A stretch of DNA of 64,000 bases from Cercospora beticola (lineage: Eukaryota; Ascomycota; Dothideomycetes; Mycosphaerellales; Mycosphaerellaceae): the NCBI RefSeq assembly GCF_033473495.1, contig NC_088939.1, forward strand, positions 3,472,001 to 3,536,000, written 5' to 3'. Both the position numbers and the translations under genes were made by a program. Each line of letters starts with the position of its first letter. Within the stretch, counting starts at the first letter, position 1. The notes beneath the pieces are model-generated. The model was not told where the DNA came from. It did not search any database and saw only the letters and a list, made by a program, of their open reading frames with translations. This document shows, one piece after another, positions 20,264-31,900 of the stretch.

Positions 20264-23200
20264 ATGGTATACTACAACAGAGGATCATTCTCCGGGAAAC
20301 GTGGAGGGCCAAGTGACCCTGGACGCAGCGCAGGTAATTCCGCGCCTAGTCGACCGATATGCTTCTACCACAAGCGGGGAATATGTACGATGGAACTGAT
20401 TCTATTCTTCCATCGATGAAGCGCTGACCGAATTTCTGTGTGTAGGCAAATATGGAAGATCCTGTACAAAGTCTCATGATCGAGACGAGAGATCGTTACA
20501 GCGAGACAAGAGGGTTGACGAAACGCTGGAGCAGCTGGAGGCTAGGGCTGGTTACAACTCCTGGAGAAGCGCTATTCGGCTACCACCTCAAGAGAATGCC
20601 AGCCTAGACAGTCAGTCGCTATGGGACGAGGCTCTTAATATCCGTATGTCGCCGTCGCCTTTCGATCATCCAGCCACCACACTAGGGAGGTCATGTACTG
20701 AATGATTGTTCTAGTCAACGGAGACGACCGAGACTGCAAGCAGAGTCTTCCGAGAGATTTGGAAAATGAAGATGACTACTTTGGTCGACAGCACATCCGA
20801 GCTCTTCTCTGCGGACGAGCGAAAGATGGTCGGTATCACAGTTTTGTTGAAGTCTCACGATCATTCTTCTTCGTTATGACGCACCCGGCCCTGGTTGACT
20901 GCCTTTCTGTGGAGACGTACGTGGGAAACTTGTACAGTTTTATTTCGGGAACGAATGGCACAAGAGCGGTTCCGTACTTTCAGCACGTCTGCGAGATCGC
21001 CGGGAGAATCCTCGCCGATCCCACCAGGAAGACGTCGGTGGAAACGATCAACTCTACCCTAGTTGGTCTCCTCGAAATCCTCTCGGAACTACTGCAACGC
21101 GAGCGAAGAGCCAGGTTCAACGAAAGTCTTCCGGAGCTACTCGATTCTTTGGAAAACTGTGCTGATACGATGCCGCAAGAGTCTCTAGTAACCTCCAGCT
21201 TGATTATCAGTCGAGTTGGAGACCTCCGCTCTGTCGTTGCGCGTGCAAATACCCTGCTGTCTACCGAAGGCGACGCGGGGCAACAGCACAAGTCGACCAC
21301 AGTCGTCCAAACATCCTACCCGCGTGATATGATAATACCAGGAGGACGCCACGACAACGACAAGGTCGACATCACGACAATGAACATATTTCCCACCCTG
21401 GATGAGATCATGAGCGACGCCAAGGAGTTCTTGCCTTCGACCGATCCCGATCAGCCGCACTTTCTCGACAACAGGCGTGAGAGATACATAGACACGTACT
21501 TCCGTCTCCTTCGGCACGATGTTCTGGGCCAGCTGAAAAACGACATTGGCAGCTTCATGAAAACTATTGTGCGAGACCCGAAGCAGATGAAAAACCCAAT
21601 GCCTGTGTTCAGTGACAGTCGTACCTACAGCTACAGCAATGCCTTCGTGAGCTACCTGCTCCTCAAAAAAAGTGGTGGCCTGCAAGCAAGAATTTCCTTT
21701 CCACAGCCTCGGTCTTTTCGCAAGAAACAAAGGCCTGATAAACGAAAGTGGTGGGAGGAGTCGAGACGTCTGGAAGAAGGCATACTGCTCTCCTTTCTCT
21801 GGATCCAGGAATCTAGTGTCCACCACCTGTTTCTCACCGTTGCCGAGAGAAACACCGACCCAAGAAGTGACAGCAGCCTAACTCACAACGAAAATATGGC
21901 GACTATCACAACAAAGCTAGCTACGCAAGATAAGCAACACGTCGAACTGCTGCTGAAGCTGAGCTGCGAGAAGGTTCACGGTGTTATGCTCGAATTTCCA
22001 CACGTGCTTCCCGCTACATTTACGCCCGTACTGAAGAGTTTACAACATATGCAGCGCCTGAATCGGATGCCTTTTCAAGAGTGGATCTTGCCACCTCGTG
22101 TTGAACAAACTGGAAACGCACTCAAAATTCCTCCGCCATTGTACGCTCGGCATGCTGGATTCGAATTCCCTCTCGATGCCGTTCTCGGTCATGGCTCGAG
22201 TGCCATGTCACTGCCTTCTATGTCAACGGATCAGGATCTCACTCTGATGGCAGAGTTGGAGACCAAGACGGGGCTTGATCGTGGACAATGTTCGGCGTTG
22301 ATCGCTGCGCTCACCCGAGAATTTGCCCTCATTCAAGGTCCTCCCGGGACTGGAAAGTCTTACGTTGGAGTGAAGATCATGCAAATTCTCCAGAGCGTAA
22401 AAGCGAGGGCCAATCTAGGTCCAATTATTGTTGTGTAAGTGTTGCATCTGCGTGCAGCACAGTCGTAGGTTGAGAACATATTGAAGAAAATGAACTAACA
22501 GCAATTCTCAGGTGTTACACGAACCATGCCCTGGACCAGTTCCTTGAGCATCTCATAGCTACAGGGATTCGCAAGATCGTTCGGATCGGAGGACAGAGCC
22601 GATCAGAAATGTTGGAGGGTCATAACCTCAGGAACGTTACAAAGTCCGAGTCGAAAAGTAGACAGGAAGGCTGGCAAGTTGCTAGTGCTTACCGCGCGCT
22701 AGAGGAACACGAAAATCGGTCGGGGCGCATTTTGGGACGAGTACACGGTGTCAGAAAGCGACCGGAATGGAGAGCTTTCCAACATCACCTCGCCCGAAAG
22801 CATCGACGCATATGCGAGCAATTCAACACTGTGGATGTTGATGGCTTCAACGCTGTTGGGCGACATCCTTTCGAAATATGGACATCTGGCATCAAGCAGG
22901 AGGACGACGCGATTACGACAAGAGCGCCATCGGCCAGAGCTGTGGATCGAACCACTATCGTCGAGAAGGCAAACCGGAATGTCCAGGCGCTCTCGTATTC
23001 CGAGAGACAGGCACTTGTTGGGATTTGGACACAAGAAATTCAAGAAGACGCAGCGGCTGAATTCTTCGAGGTTGTTGAGGATGCAGAACAGAGCCAACGC
23101 CAGCTCTCGAATGTCCATGAGGAGGTGAACCGACGTGTCCTGCAAAGTTCGGACGTGATCGGTATCACGACCAGCGGCCTTGCCAAGAACTCCTCGACTA

Positions 23201-26200
23201 TACGACGTGTACGGTCCAAGGTTGTCATATGTGAGGAAGCTGGTGAGGTAATGGAGCCGCACGTCATGTCAGCATTACTGCCTTCCGTGGAACATTTTAT
23301 CCAAATCGGCGACCACCAACAGCTGCGACCGTCGATCAATAACTTTCTCGACTTGTCCCTCGAAAGCGACCGCGGTAAGCTGCATCAGCTGGATCGGAGC
23401 CAGTTTGAACGACTCTCGGTCGGCGAGCCCGGGAGACCGTCTATCCCTCTTGCTCAGCTGAACGTCCAGAGGCGCATGCGCCCTGAAATCTCTACATTGA
23501 TTCGAGAGACAATCTACAAACGACTGGATGATCACCCAAGCACAATACAGCTGCCCAATGTCGTCGGCATGCGCAAGAACGTGTTTTGGCTTGACCACAA
23601 CAACATGGAAGATGACGGTGGCGACAGCATGAACCACCATAAGAAATCAAAGTCTAATGGGTGGGAACTCCAGATGGTACATGCTCTGGTACGCCATGTA
23701 GTTCGACAGGGCGTCTACTCTACTAGCGACATCGCTGTATTGACCCCGTATACTGGTCAGCTCCAGAGGTTACGCGCAGCGATGCGCCAAGACTTTGAGA
23801 TTGTCTTAAGCGATCGAGACGAAGAAGCTCTGATAAAAGACAGGTTCACTGCTCAAGACTCAATCATGGAAGAAGCCACTGCCGAGCAGAACAGCAAGAA
23901 AAAACCGCTGGAGAAAAAGCAACTTAGCGAGCTTCTCCGCATCGCCACCGTTGATAACTTCCAAGGCGAGGAGGCCAAGATCATCATTATCTCTCTCGTT
24001 CGAAGCAACAAATCCCGAAGAGTGGGCTTCCTCAAAACCACGAATCGCATCAACGTCCTTCTCAGCCGGGCACAGCATGGAATGTACCTCGTCGGCAACA
24101 TCGATACGTACTCATGCGTACCGATGTGGCAAAAAGTCATCGATATGCTTCGTGCTCAAGATTGTGTCGGCCCGTCTTTGGGGCTATGCTGTCCTCGACA
24201 CGTAGACACAGCGATCCAGGTGCAGCAGCCAGACGACTTTCAGAGGTGCAGCCCGGAAGGTGGTTGCCAGGAACCTTGTAAGGACCGCCTCCCGGAATGT
24301 GGACACCGATGTCAAGCAAAATGTCACTCTCGCACGATGCATGAAGTCTTTCAGTGCGAACAGCCCTGTCAACGCCGACATCAACTTTGCAACCATGCCT
24401 GCCAGAAGCCCACTTGCGGCGAGCCTTGCGGCAGATGTGTCGTCCCTGTGGATGACGTGCACCTCGAATGCGGCCATACCAAGGACAGTGTCTCGTGCTT
24501 CCGCACACAAGATCTTAGCTCCATCAAATGCGATGCCGTAGTCACGAAGACAGTACCTGGCTGTGGACACCAGGTGGTGGCACGCTGCCACGAAGATGTG
24601 CACAGCGAAACATATAGATGCTCCACCCCATGCGGCGCACCCCTTCGCTGTGGCCATACTTGTCCGGGCACATGTGGCTTTTGCAACCGCAAAACTCTCG
24701 AAGGAAATGTAACCGTGGAACATCATAAATGTACCAGGGTGTGTGGTCGGCATTTCGGAACGTGCGACCATACCTGTCCCAAACGGTGTCATGATGGGTC
24801 GGACTGTGGGCTCTGCACATCCAAGTGCGAGGTGAGTTCTTTGTCCGTCTTCATAATGCTCCTTTCTAATACTCATCCAAGGTCGCATGTAAACACTCTC
24901 GGTGCGACCTCAAATGCCACGAAGCGTGTGCCCCGTGTATCGAGCCGTGCACATGGTCGTGTTCACATCAGGGAGCGTGTACGATGCCATGCTCCGCACC
25001 CTGCAACCGCCTTCCGTGTGATGAGCGCTGCACTCGGTCACTCCCTTGTGGCCATCAATGCCCTGGATTATGCAGCGAAGACTGTCTCTCCGCATTTTGC
25101 CAAGCATGCGAAATGAAACTCGATGCTCACGTCGACATGATCGAATTCAAAGAGTATGCAAAAATCAATCTCGAGGAGACTCCTGTCGTTGCTCTTAGCT
25201 GTGGGCATTTCTTCACCACAGAGACTTTGGACGGTACGTATGGCCGTGGCCCAGATCTTGTTCACGTTTGAACCAAGATACTCAAAGATGCAGCGGACAC
25301 GCTGTTTCTGGATCTTGCTAATATGTTCGCTCTATCATGCAGGACTAATCGGACTAAACAACGTCTACGAGATCGGCCCAAACGGTAACGTCATCGGTCT
25401 GGGAGATACTTCGTCCAAGTTGTCACCAGCAATTCCGAAGTGTCCGCATTGCCAGCGACCGATCCAGCAATACACAACACATCGATACAACCGCTTGATC
25501 AACCGGGCTGTGGTCGATGAGATGTCCAAGCGGTTCATCGTCACAGGCCAGACAGCAGTACAAGAGATAGAGCGGAGACTTATCGAGATAGAAACGATCC
25601 TGCAAGCCTCTCGTCAAGATGTCTTCCGAGAGAATCTGGGCCCCACTCTAGTTGGCATACGTCAGCGAGGTATCGGAGAAGTCGCTCAGAAGCTTGTAAC
25701 ACGGTATACGCCAGCCTTGAAGCTTCGCTCTGACATCGGAAAACTACAGATGCGCACGGCAAAGCACCACCAACCTGCACACAAACTCCACGACGCTACT
25801 ATCCATGCAATAGGACGAAGTAGCGGTCTCGAGAGTGCATTTGGAGGTCTCAGGCTTGAGCACATCCCAGTCGTCAGCGAGCGCGATGACCGCATTGCAC
25901 TCAGGTTGAATATGATGCGAGTCAGGACGGATGGCGTGATCCTGGAAGACAAGCTGCGTATCGTACCGGTGGTGAGAGCTGAGTACGGCGATTCAGCTTC
26001 CTCTTTAGCATTGTTCGAACGCTCTCTGGCTCAAGCCTTTTTCCAATCTTGTGGGAAGCTCATCGCCGAGTGCAAGGACAAGGCCCTGAAGAGGATAGCG
26101 ATGGAGCTGTCACTCCTCTACGCGCAACTAATCTGTGCAGTCGACACAGCTGGACTTCGCGAGCCGGAAGACGGCGAAATGGCCAGCAGGGAACGGGACA

Positions 26201-26355
26201 ACGCTAGGAATCTGCTCGAGGAAGCAACGATACTATGCGAGCACGGATTCCACGATGCAGAGACTCTGCTAGAAGCAGTCAACCAGTCCTTGAAGCTTCT
26301 GCGAAAGGAATGGTATGCGAAGGTCACAGACCAGGAGCTTGAAGCGATCAAGTAA
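20264..26355 (+). CDS. NFX1/ZNFX1-type zinc finger helicase, six exons, C-terminus truncated
   Basis: Exons are 20,264-20,384, 20,446-20,643, 20,715-22,434, 22,512-24,831, 24,882-25,233 and 25,343-26,355. Introns are 61, 71, 77, 50 and 109 nt, all GT-AG; the lengths keep one frame, giving 1,907 residues. A CCCH finger (C-x7-C-x5-C-x3-H) forms across intron 1. The UPF1-like superfamily 1 helicase has Walker A GPPGTGKS (just before intron 3), CYTNHALDQ after it, VVICEEAGEV, GDHQQLRP, VDNFQGEEAK and RINVLLSRAQHG. Cys-rich NFX1-type repeats follow (CGHRCQAKCH, CGHTCPGTCGFC, CGHQCPGLC and others, about 24,240-25,090). Related proteins act in RNA-based silencing and antiviral responses in animals; the fungal role is not settled. 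The frame stops at TAA 26,353-26,355, before the family's last finger. Confidence 0.92.
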
Positions 26356-26576
26356 GCGATGGTGAGCGGGTCGAAAGGAATCGCAACCCACTCCGGCTAC
26401 TGGTATAATTGCGCTAATGGCCATCCGGTACGTCTTGTCTTTGGAATGTGTTGTATGCATGCTGACTGGCAGTGGATAGTTTGCTATTGGGGAGTGTGGG
26501 ATGCCGATGGAAGTTGCACGCTGTCCGGAGTGTGGTGCGAATATTGGCGGACAGCAACATGTAGCTGTGCAGGGTG

Positions 26577-26708
26577 ACTTGATACATAGCCTCAGGCTTC
26601 TGGCTTGGCATTCACTTAAGCCATTCACCTACCTGCACCTTTCCTATAGATTCTCGTCCTTTCTTGATAGACACACAATTAATCAACACACACTTGATTC
26701 CATCAACT
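26577..26708 (+). repeat. 5' LTR of the TRIM element
   Basis: It begins ACTTGATACATAGCC and ends CCATCAACT. The termini are not TG..CA, but they are placed by the GGGTG duplication and form an imperfect inverted repeat (ACTTGAT/ATCAACT). Confidence 0.8.
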
Positions 26709-27009
26709 GGTTATAAGCTCTCTGCGCTGACCTGCGCACTTCCGCACTGAACAACTCAACCGCGACAAACTGCGACACTGAACCGACTCGAGATGTCGGC
26801 CAAATTCAAAGGCACTGAGACGCCCTTAGGCGGCATGAAGCTGCTAAAAGGCGAATCAAACTACGCTACCTGGTACATTGACATTAAGGCTCTACTACGC
26901 CGCAACAGCCTCTGGAAATAAGAACGACAGCGAGAAGGTACCTTCACTCTCTCACTACGCTGAGGCACACGGAATGGAACTGGACAGATACATGACTCCA
27001 CACAACACG

Positions 27010-27077
27010 TTCTGAACTCGACACCGTTCTGAACTCGACACCTTTCTGAACTCGACACCTTTCTAAACTCGACACCT
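27010..27077 (+). repeat. Four-copy 17-bp minisatellite inside the TRIM element
   Basis: The unit TTCTGAACTCGACACCT repeats at 27,010, 27,027, 27,044 and 27,061 with two single-base variants. Further repeats follow: a block with TCCTACCGCAGCGG at about 27,135 and 27,184, and a block with CACCAGCAGGAAGCTGG three times between 27,085 and 27,315. Confidence 0.9.
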
Positions 27078-27379
27078 TATTGAACCACTGAACCTTGAAC
27101 ATCACCAGCAGGGAGCTGGGGTGCTGAAATAAAGTCCTACCGCAGCGGAATGCTATAATGTGGAGGCATTGAATTGAACTGAAATCCTACCGCAGCGGAA
27201 TGCTATAATGTGGAGGTATTGAACCACTGAACCTTGAACACCACCAGCAGGAAGCTGGGGGTGCTGAACCGAACCTTGAACACCACCAGCAGGAAGCTGG
27301 GGGTGCTGAACTGAACAACACCCTGATCTATGTGATCATTGGCAGGTAACGCGCTTGATAAGCGTTTACCTGGGGGGTG

Positions 27380-27511
27380 ACTTGATACATAGCCTTAGGC
27401 TTCTGGCTTGGCATTCACTCAAGCCATTCACCTACCTGCACCTTTCCTATAGATTCTCGTCCTTTCTTGATAGACACACAATCAATCAACACACACTTGA
27501 TTCCATCAACT
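27380..27511 (+). repeat. 3' LTR of the TRIM element
   Basis: It has the same length as the 5' LTR and near-identical sequence. One CA/TA difference places the T in this copy and two place it in the 5' copy. Confidence 0.8.
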
Positions 27512-27545
27512 GGGTGTGACTCGGGCGGCGCGAATGGAGCAATGA

Positions 27546-28243
27546 GGTTTCGTATCTATTGCGTCGGCAAGCTTCTGGGTGGATGGATGGATGGATGGAG
27601 TTTATTCCGCCTAGCGCTAAGCACCTAAAGGGCTCAGTACGAATATTACGTCATCACATTACCTCCCGAAAACTTCCTGAGCTCCAAATAGCCCATTTAC
27701 TTTGTCCTATCTCAGTCTGTCCTCCCGGTCCTCCCGTCCTACGTTGCCGGAAGCTCGTACTAGATTAGTGTTTTATAATGGAATCTGTGCTGATAGACCA
27801 GAGGAAGCTGAGTCCCTAATCGTGACCAAGCATGGGAGGTTTTTCCCCTGCACGGACCGATTCATGCCACAATATTAGCACCTCGAGGTGAACATCCCTT
27901 TCTCGGTAGAGAGCCACGTTACGAAGCGAGCCAACATGCAGAATGGGACAGCGCACGTTTTTGGCAACTAACTTGTGCGTCAGATGATCACGTAGCGCTA
28001 ATCTGCACCACTCTCTTCCTCCGCTGCCACGAGCGTTACAAGTGATGAATGGTGGTGATCGTGCTATCGTGTGATGTACTGTGTGGTGCCAATGGAAAGG
28101 ATATATGCAAAAGCGTATCAGAAAGTGAGGATCCAGCTGGTGAGAACAAAGCGTTGATACAGCCTCTATCTCGTGGAGCAGCTATCGAGTGTTCTAGCAG
28201 TCTCGGTTGAACCCTAGTGAGAAGCTCCGCCACTACCCGCAAG
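27546..28243. other. Intergenic region with a GGAT microsatellite
   Basis: Ordinary composition between the helicase tail and the BTB gene. A short (GGAT)n run lies at about 27,579-27,598. No gene is recognised. Confidence 0.5.
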
Positions 28244-28846
28244 CTACGAAACAACGCTGTAATACGCGTTCTCGGTCCCGTGGCTATGATATGAGCAACC
28301 AGCCAGCTGTGATCGAGTCCGATCAGCCCTAGTTACGAAGTCTCCGCGATCTTGCAGAAGTTCTTTGGCGAGGTCTCTAAAGAAATCGGTGTTGGTCGCT
28401 CCATCCAACCACTCTGCACGTCCGTGGAAGAAATGCATGTCGACTAGCAGCTTTTGAAGAGGCGAACTCTCCGGAGTGCCTCTGTATGCCCTATCGATAG
28501 TGGCAGACTCCGGATACCATCGCGTGTCTTGCTCGTCAGGCGTGTCGACTGCATGGATGAGAGAGTCGATAATAGCGTCCTTGAAATCATGATGCTGAAG
28601 AGCCTCGCCCCGTACGAAGGCCTCGACGAGGAGGTCGATTTCCTCTCGGTTGCCTTCAGTGTCGCTCATATCTCGGACGCTAAATATGCGACCCCTGTAC
28701 AGCCACTGGACGTAGAGTGCAAATGCAGCTGGATCGTCGTTTGGAAGCGGAACTAGTCCTTCCTGGCCTTCATTCCAGCAGTCTTTTGCGGCCGCGGAGA
28801 AATAAGGCGACTTCTGACACAGCAAATCTTTGTGCACAGTCCGCTT
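28244..28846 (-). CDS. BTB/POZ domain protein, 5' exon not resolved
   Basis: The minus strand reads KRTVHKDLLCQKSPYFSAAA, the start of a typical fungal BTB/POZ domain, followed by LPNDDPAAFALYVQWLYRGR and a C-terminal part ending with CSYHSHGTEN. BTB proteins of this fungal family are protein-interaction modules, sometimes Cul3 adaptors. There is no ATG before VHKD. A plausible 76-nt intron (28,922-28,847: GTAAGT donor, CTATTAAC branch, AAG acceptor) would put exon 1 beyond 28,923, inside RIP-saturated DNA. The first exon is therefore probably mutated, and the gene may be dead although the visible part is open. Confidence 0.7.
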   Translation of the reverse strand, partial: KRTVHKDLLCQKSPYFSAAAKDCWNEGQEGLVPLPNDDPAAFALYVQWLYRGRIFSVRDMSDTEGNREEIDLLVEAFVRGEALQHHDFKDAIIDSLIHAVDTPDEQDTRWYPESATIDRAYRGTPESSPLQKLLVDMHFFHGRAEWLDGATNTDFFRDLAKELLQDRGDFVTRADRTRSQLAGCSYHSHGTENAYYSVVS

Positions 28847-28922
28847 CTTATATCGTTAATAGGATGGCCGATGTCTATAATTTCCCCTGCAGATGAGCGC
28901 TACGAACTGGCTCTGGACTTAC

Positions 28923-31900
28923 GCACCTAGACATAGGAGATACCTATATATATTACTTTGTTAATATTCCGAATCTATACCTTAGTTATCTCGACTAGGT
29001 TAGTTAAGGTAAAAATCCTAAGCTATAATAATATAAAGTAGCGTATAGCTATATAGGAACCTAACTATATTTCTCGTACTTATACTTTATAGGATTCTAT
29101 TTCGATATATATAGCTATAAATCTGCGTAGAAAGCGTATATTCTTAGATACTTTCGATCTATTATAAAGCAAAAGTCTAGAAAGGTATAAAGTATATAGC
29201 TTATCGAGCGTTAATATAGCTTATATACTACTAGTAGTATAAAAGGCGCTTACTATAGAAGATAAATAGTATACTTAATTTAGATAATTATATTTCTTAA
29301 TATATATCTAATTTTATATAGTATAGAAACTATATACTACTAAGTAATTATAATCTAAAATTCGAGTATAGAACCGAGTATATTTATAGCTACTCTAATA
29401 CCGAATAGGCTATAGTATAAGTTAGAGGTATAGTTAATATATATACTTAGAATAAAGATATTAAGATAGTAGAGCCTATTATCGATAGAGATATAGAAAG
29501 TATATAAGCTCGGCAAATACGCGTCTTCTAGAGTACTCGTTACGAATATAAGACTAATATTTAGACGCTAGAAGCTAGAAGGCGTATTAGAGAGTATAGA
29601 CTTAGAAGCTTTACTCGCTAGCTATATAATATATAGATCGCTATAAAGAGATAGTAAAGCGAGATCGAGCGGATTATTTTAGAGTATAAGAGAGAGTAGG
29701 CTACTATATACTATTACGAACTTATAATTAAAGTACTAGGAAGAGAATAAGAAGTTAATATTTAGTAATAAGTAATTTTTCTATACTTATTATTATTAAA
29801 TAAATTAAATACTAACTCTAGTAAAATTAAATTAGTAAGTTAGCTTTAGAAAGATACTCTAGTAGTATATACGTACTCTAAAGCTCTAGTAACTAGAGTC
29901 TAGACGTTAATATCGAAGCTATAATCGATCTAAACTACTATAAGTACTACTTTTAGAGTATCTACTAAAAGTAAAATAGGAAGCTTATTATCTAACTACG
30001 AAGAGTTCGTCGTAATATATATATCTAATATAGTTTATTATATAAGCTCGGTAAGTCTAGTAGGTACTATATATTATTAAGTTTAAGTAGAAAATTATTC
30101 TAAGTATAATTAATATTACTATACTTATATTATTAAATTAACTTACGTCTACTACTACTACTATAATAGTAAGTAAGCTTAGTCGATATCTTAATAATAC
30201 TAATACTAAGTAGTAAGAGTCTCTTATTACTATCGATAACTAATCTACTAGTAATAATAGTATTTAGATCTAGAGCTTATAGAGCTTTATAAAGAAGATC
30301 GATATTCTAGAAATTATATATAAGAATATTCTAGATATAGTAGAGGTCCGAGAGTCTTACTATATCTAGTAATCGTCGAGATAGCTATAAGTAGCTATTA
30401 GAGCTTATTCTTATAAGCTAGCTTTTATATATTCTTAAGAAGTAATTTATAGTATAATTAGCCGAATATTAATAGAAGCTTAATATAGAAGTAGAGATAT
30501 ACTATAGATTCGCTCCTTATACTATATTATTCTATACGTAAAAGTATTAGATTAGTAATCGAGTATTAAGAATCCGACTATATACTTAGTTAAAAGAATA
30601 AAGTCGATATTTCTATATATTAGAGATCGACTTAGTATTTTAATTCTACCTACGAACCGAGTATAGTAGTCTACTATCTATTAGTACTAACTCGATTTCG
30701 ATAATCCTCTATAGTATAGCTAGTATTAGCTATTATATTCTAGACTAGACTAATATAGAGAGGTTTAATATATAAGAAACGAAATCTAAATACTATAGGA
30801 AGTATAGTAGTTACCTAGTCTCGTATATCTCTATTATAAATATAAGTATACTTATATTATATAGAGAGAAGATTTATTACTAAGGATCGAGTCTAGTACT
30901 AGCGATAGAGAATAATAAGTAGTAGTAAATAATATATCTTTTATAAGTAATTAGCTATTATAGCGAAGTAGATACTATATATAAGTAGGCGAGAAAGTAA
31001 CTATATATAGACGTACTATATACTAACTAGTAAATTTTAATATAACTTAGAAGCTTAATAACTTATAGTAACTAAGTATACTACTTACTCTCTCGACGAT
31101 ACTCTTACTATATAAACGTAATATTATCGCTATAGAGCTCTATTATTTACTATACTTTTAAGCTAGACGCGATAGATATAGTAAGGCTCGCTATAGATAG
31201 ACGCGCTCGAGTTAGTATATATATAGTTCTAAGTAATTCGTAGTAATATTAAGCTACTTTATAGTATTAGATTATCTAGCTTACTCTCTACGTTTGCTTT
31301 ATTTATACTATAGATAATCTTCTAGACGATAAGTAATAATATAATATCTTCTATTCTAGAGAGACTAAGTTTACTTAATCGTCTATAATATAGTAATAAG
31401 TAAGTTTACTTAGAGTTAAGAGATACTAAACGCTTATTATAACTTACTCGATTCGCTTTAGAAGATACTTTTCTATTTTATATAAATCTCTATAAGTATT
31501 AGTAAGATCTTTAGAAACGTAACTTAACTCTTACTATCTACTAGTTACGCTAACCTAAAAGAAGTTAGTTATACGTTATATAGATAGTACTAATCTAACC
31601 TAATAAGAGAGTAGTATATATAGCGCTCCGAAGTATACTTATTACTAGCGACTCTTAGCTTAGATCGTTAAAGAAAATTAAAGCAAAAATCTAGTTATAG
31701 AATTCTACTAAGCTTATAGTACTAGTCTAGGAGTATAATTTTAAAAATATCGCGAATATTATAAAGCGTCTTTTAGAAGCTAAGATCTTTTAATCTATAT
31801 CGAAAGCTAAGCTCTAATTTCTAGAACTATTCGAAGTATCTATTACCTAAAGTACTAGCTATACCGATTCTAAGTAGAAAGTCTCTAGAGTAGAGAATAA

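Larger units (their letters stand above)
26577..27511 (+). mobile_element. Copia-derived TRIM element (935 bp)
   Basis: Two 132-bp LTRs (26,577-26,708 and 27,380-27,511) differ at only three sites, and all three are CA versus TA. A 5-bp direct repeat GGGTG flanks the element (26,572-26,576 and 27,512-27,516). Directly after the first LTR is GGTTATAAGCTC, like a primer-binding site for an initiator-Met tRNA fragment. A G-run (27,372-27,377) precedes the second LTR like a polypurine tract. The interior has a 42-codon frame (26,793-26,921) starting MSAKFKGTE and containing ESNYATWYIDIKALLRR, the usual start of copia gag, then tandem repeats. It has no pol genes, so it must be mobilised in trans. 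Confidence 0.85.
26356..27545 (+). pseudogene. Orphaned C-terminal tail of the helicase gene, split by an LTR element
   Basis: After the TAA the same frame continues with AMVSGSKGIATHSGYWYNCA and NGHP. A GTACGT..TAG intron (26,428-26,479, 52 nt) then joins to FAIGECGMPMEVARCPECG, which is the RZ-type finger normally ending ZNFX1-like proteins. After GGQQHVAVQG the frame is cut at 26,576 by a 935-bp LTR element and resumes at 27,512 as GVTRAARMEQ and TGA (27,543-27,545). The stop is a TAA where CAA would keep the frame, the change RIP makes. The tail is therefore lost twice over. Confidence 0.78.

Noticed and set aside
24832..25116. Continuation of the fourth helicase exon past 24,831
   Set aside because: The frame stays open but loses the Cys pattern. 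The 50-nt GTGAGT..AAG intron restores the Cys-rich NFX1 repeats.
22699..25265. Minus-strand and out-of-frame plus-strand open frames inside the helicase gene
   Set aside because: Antisense or frame shadows of a GC-balanced coding region; the spliced plus-strand model explains the sequence.
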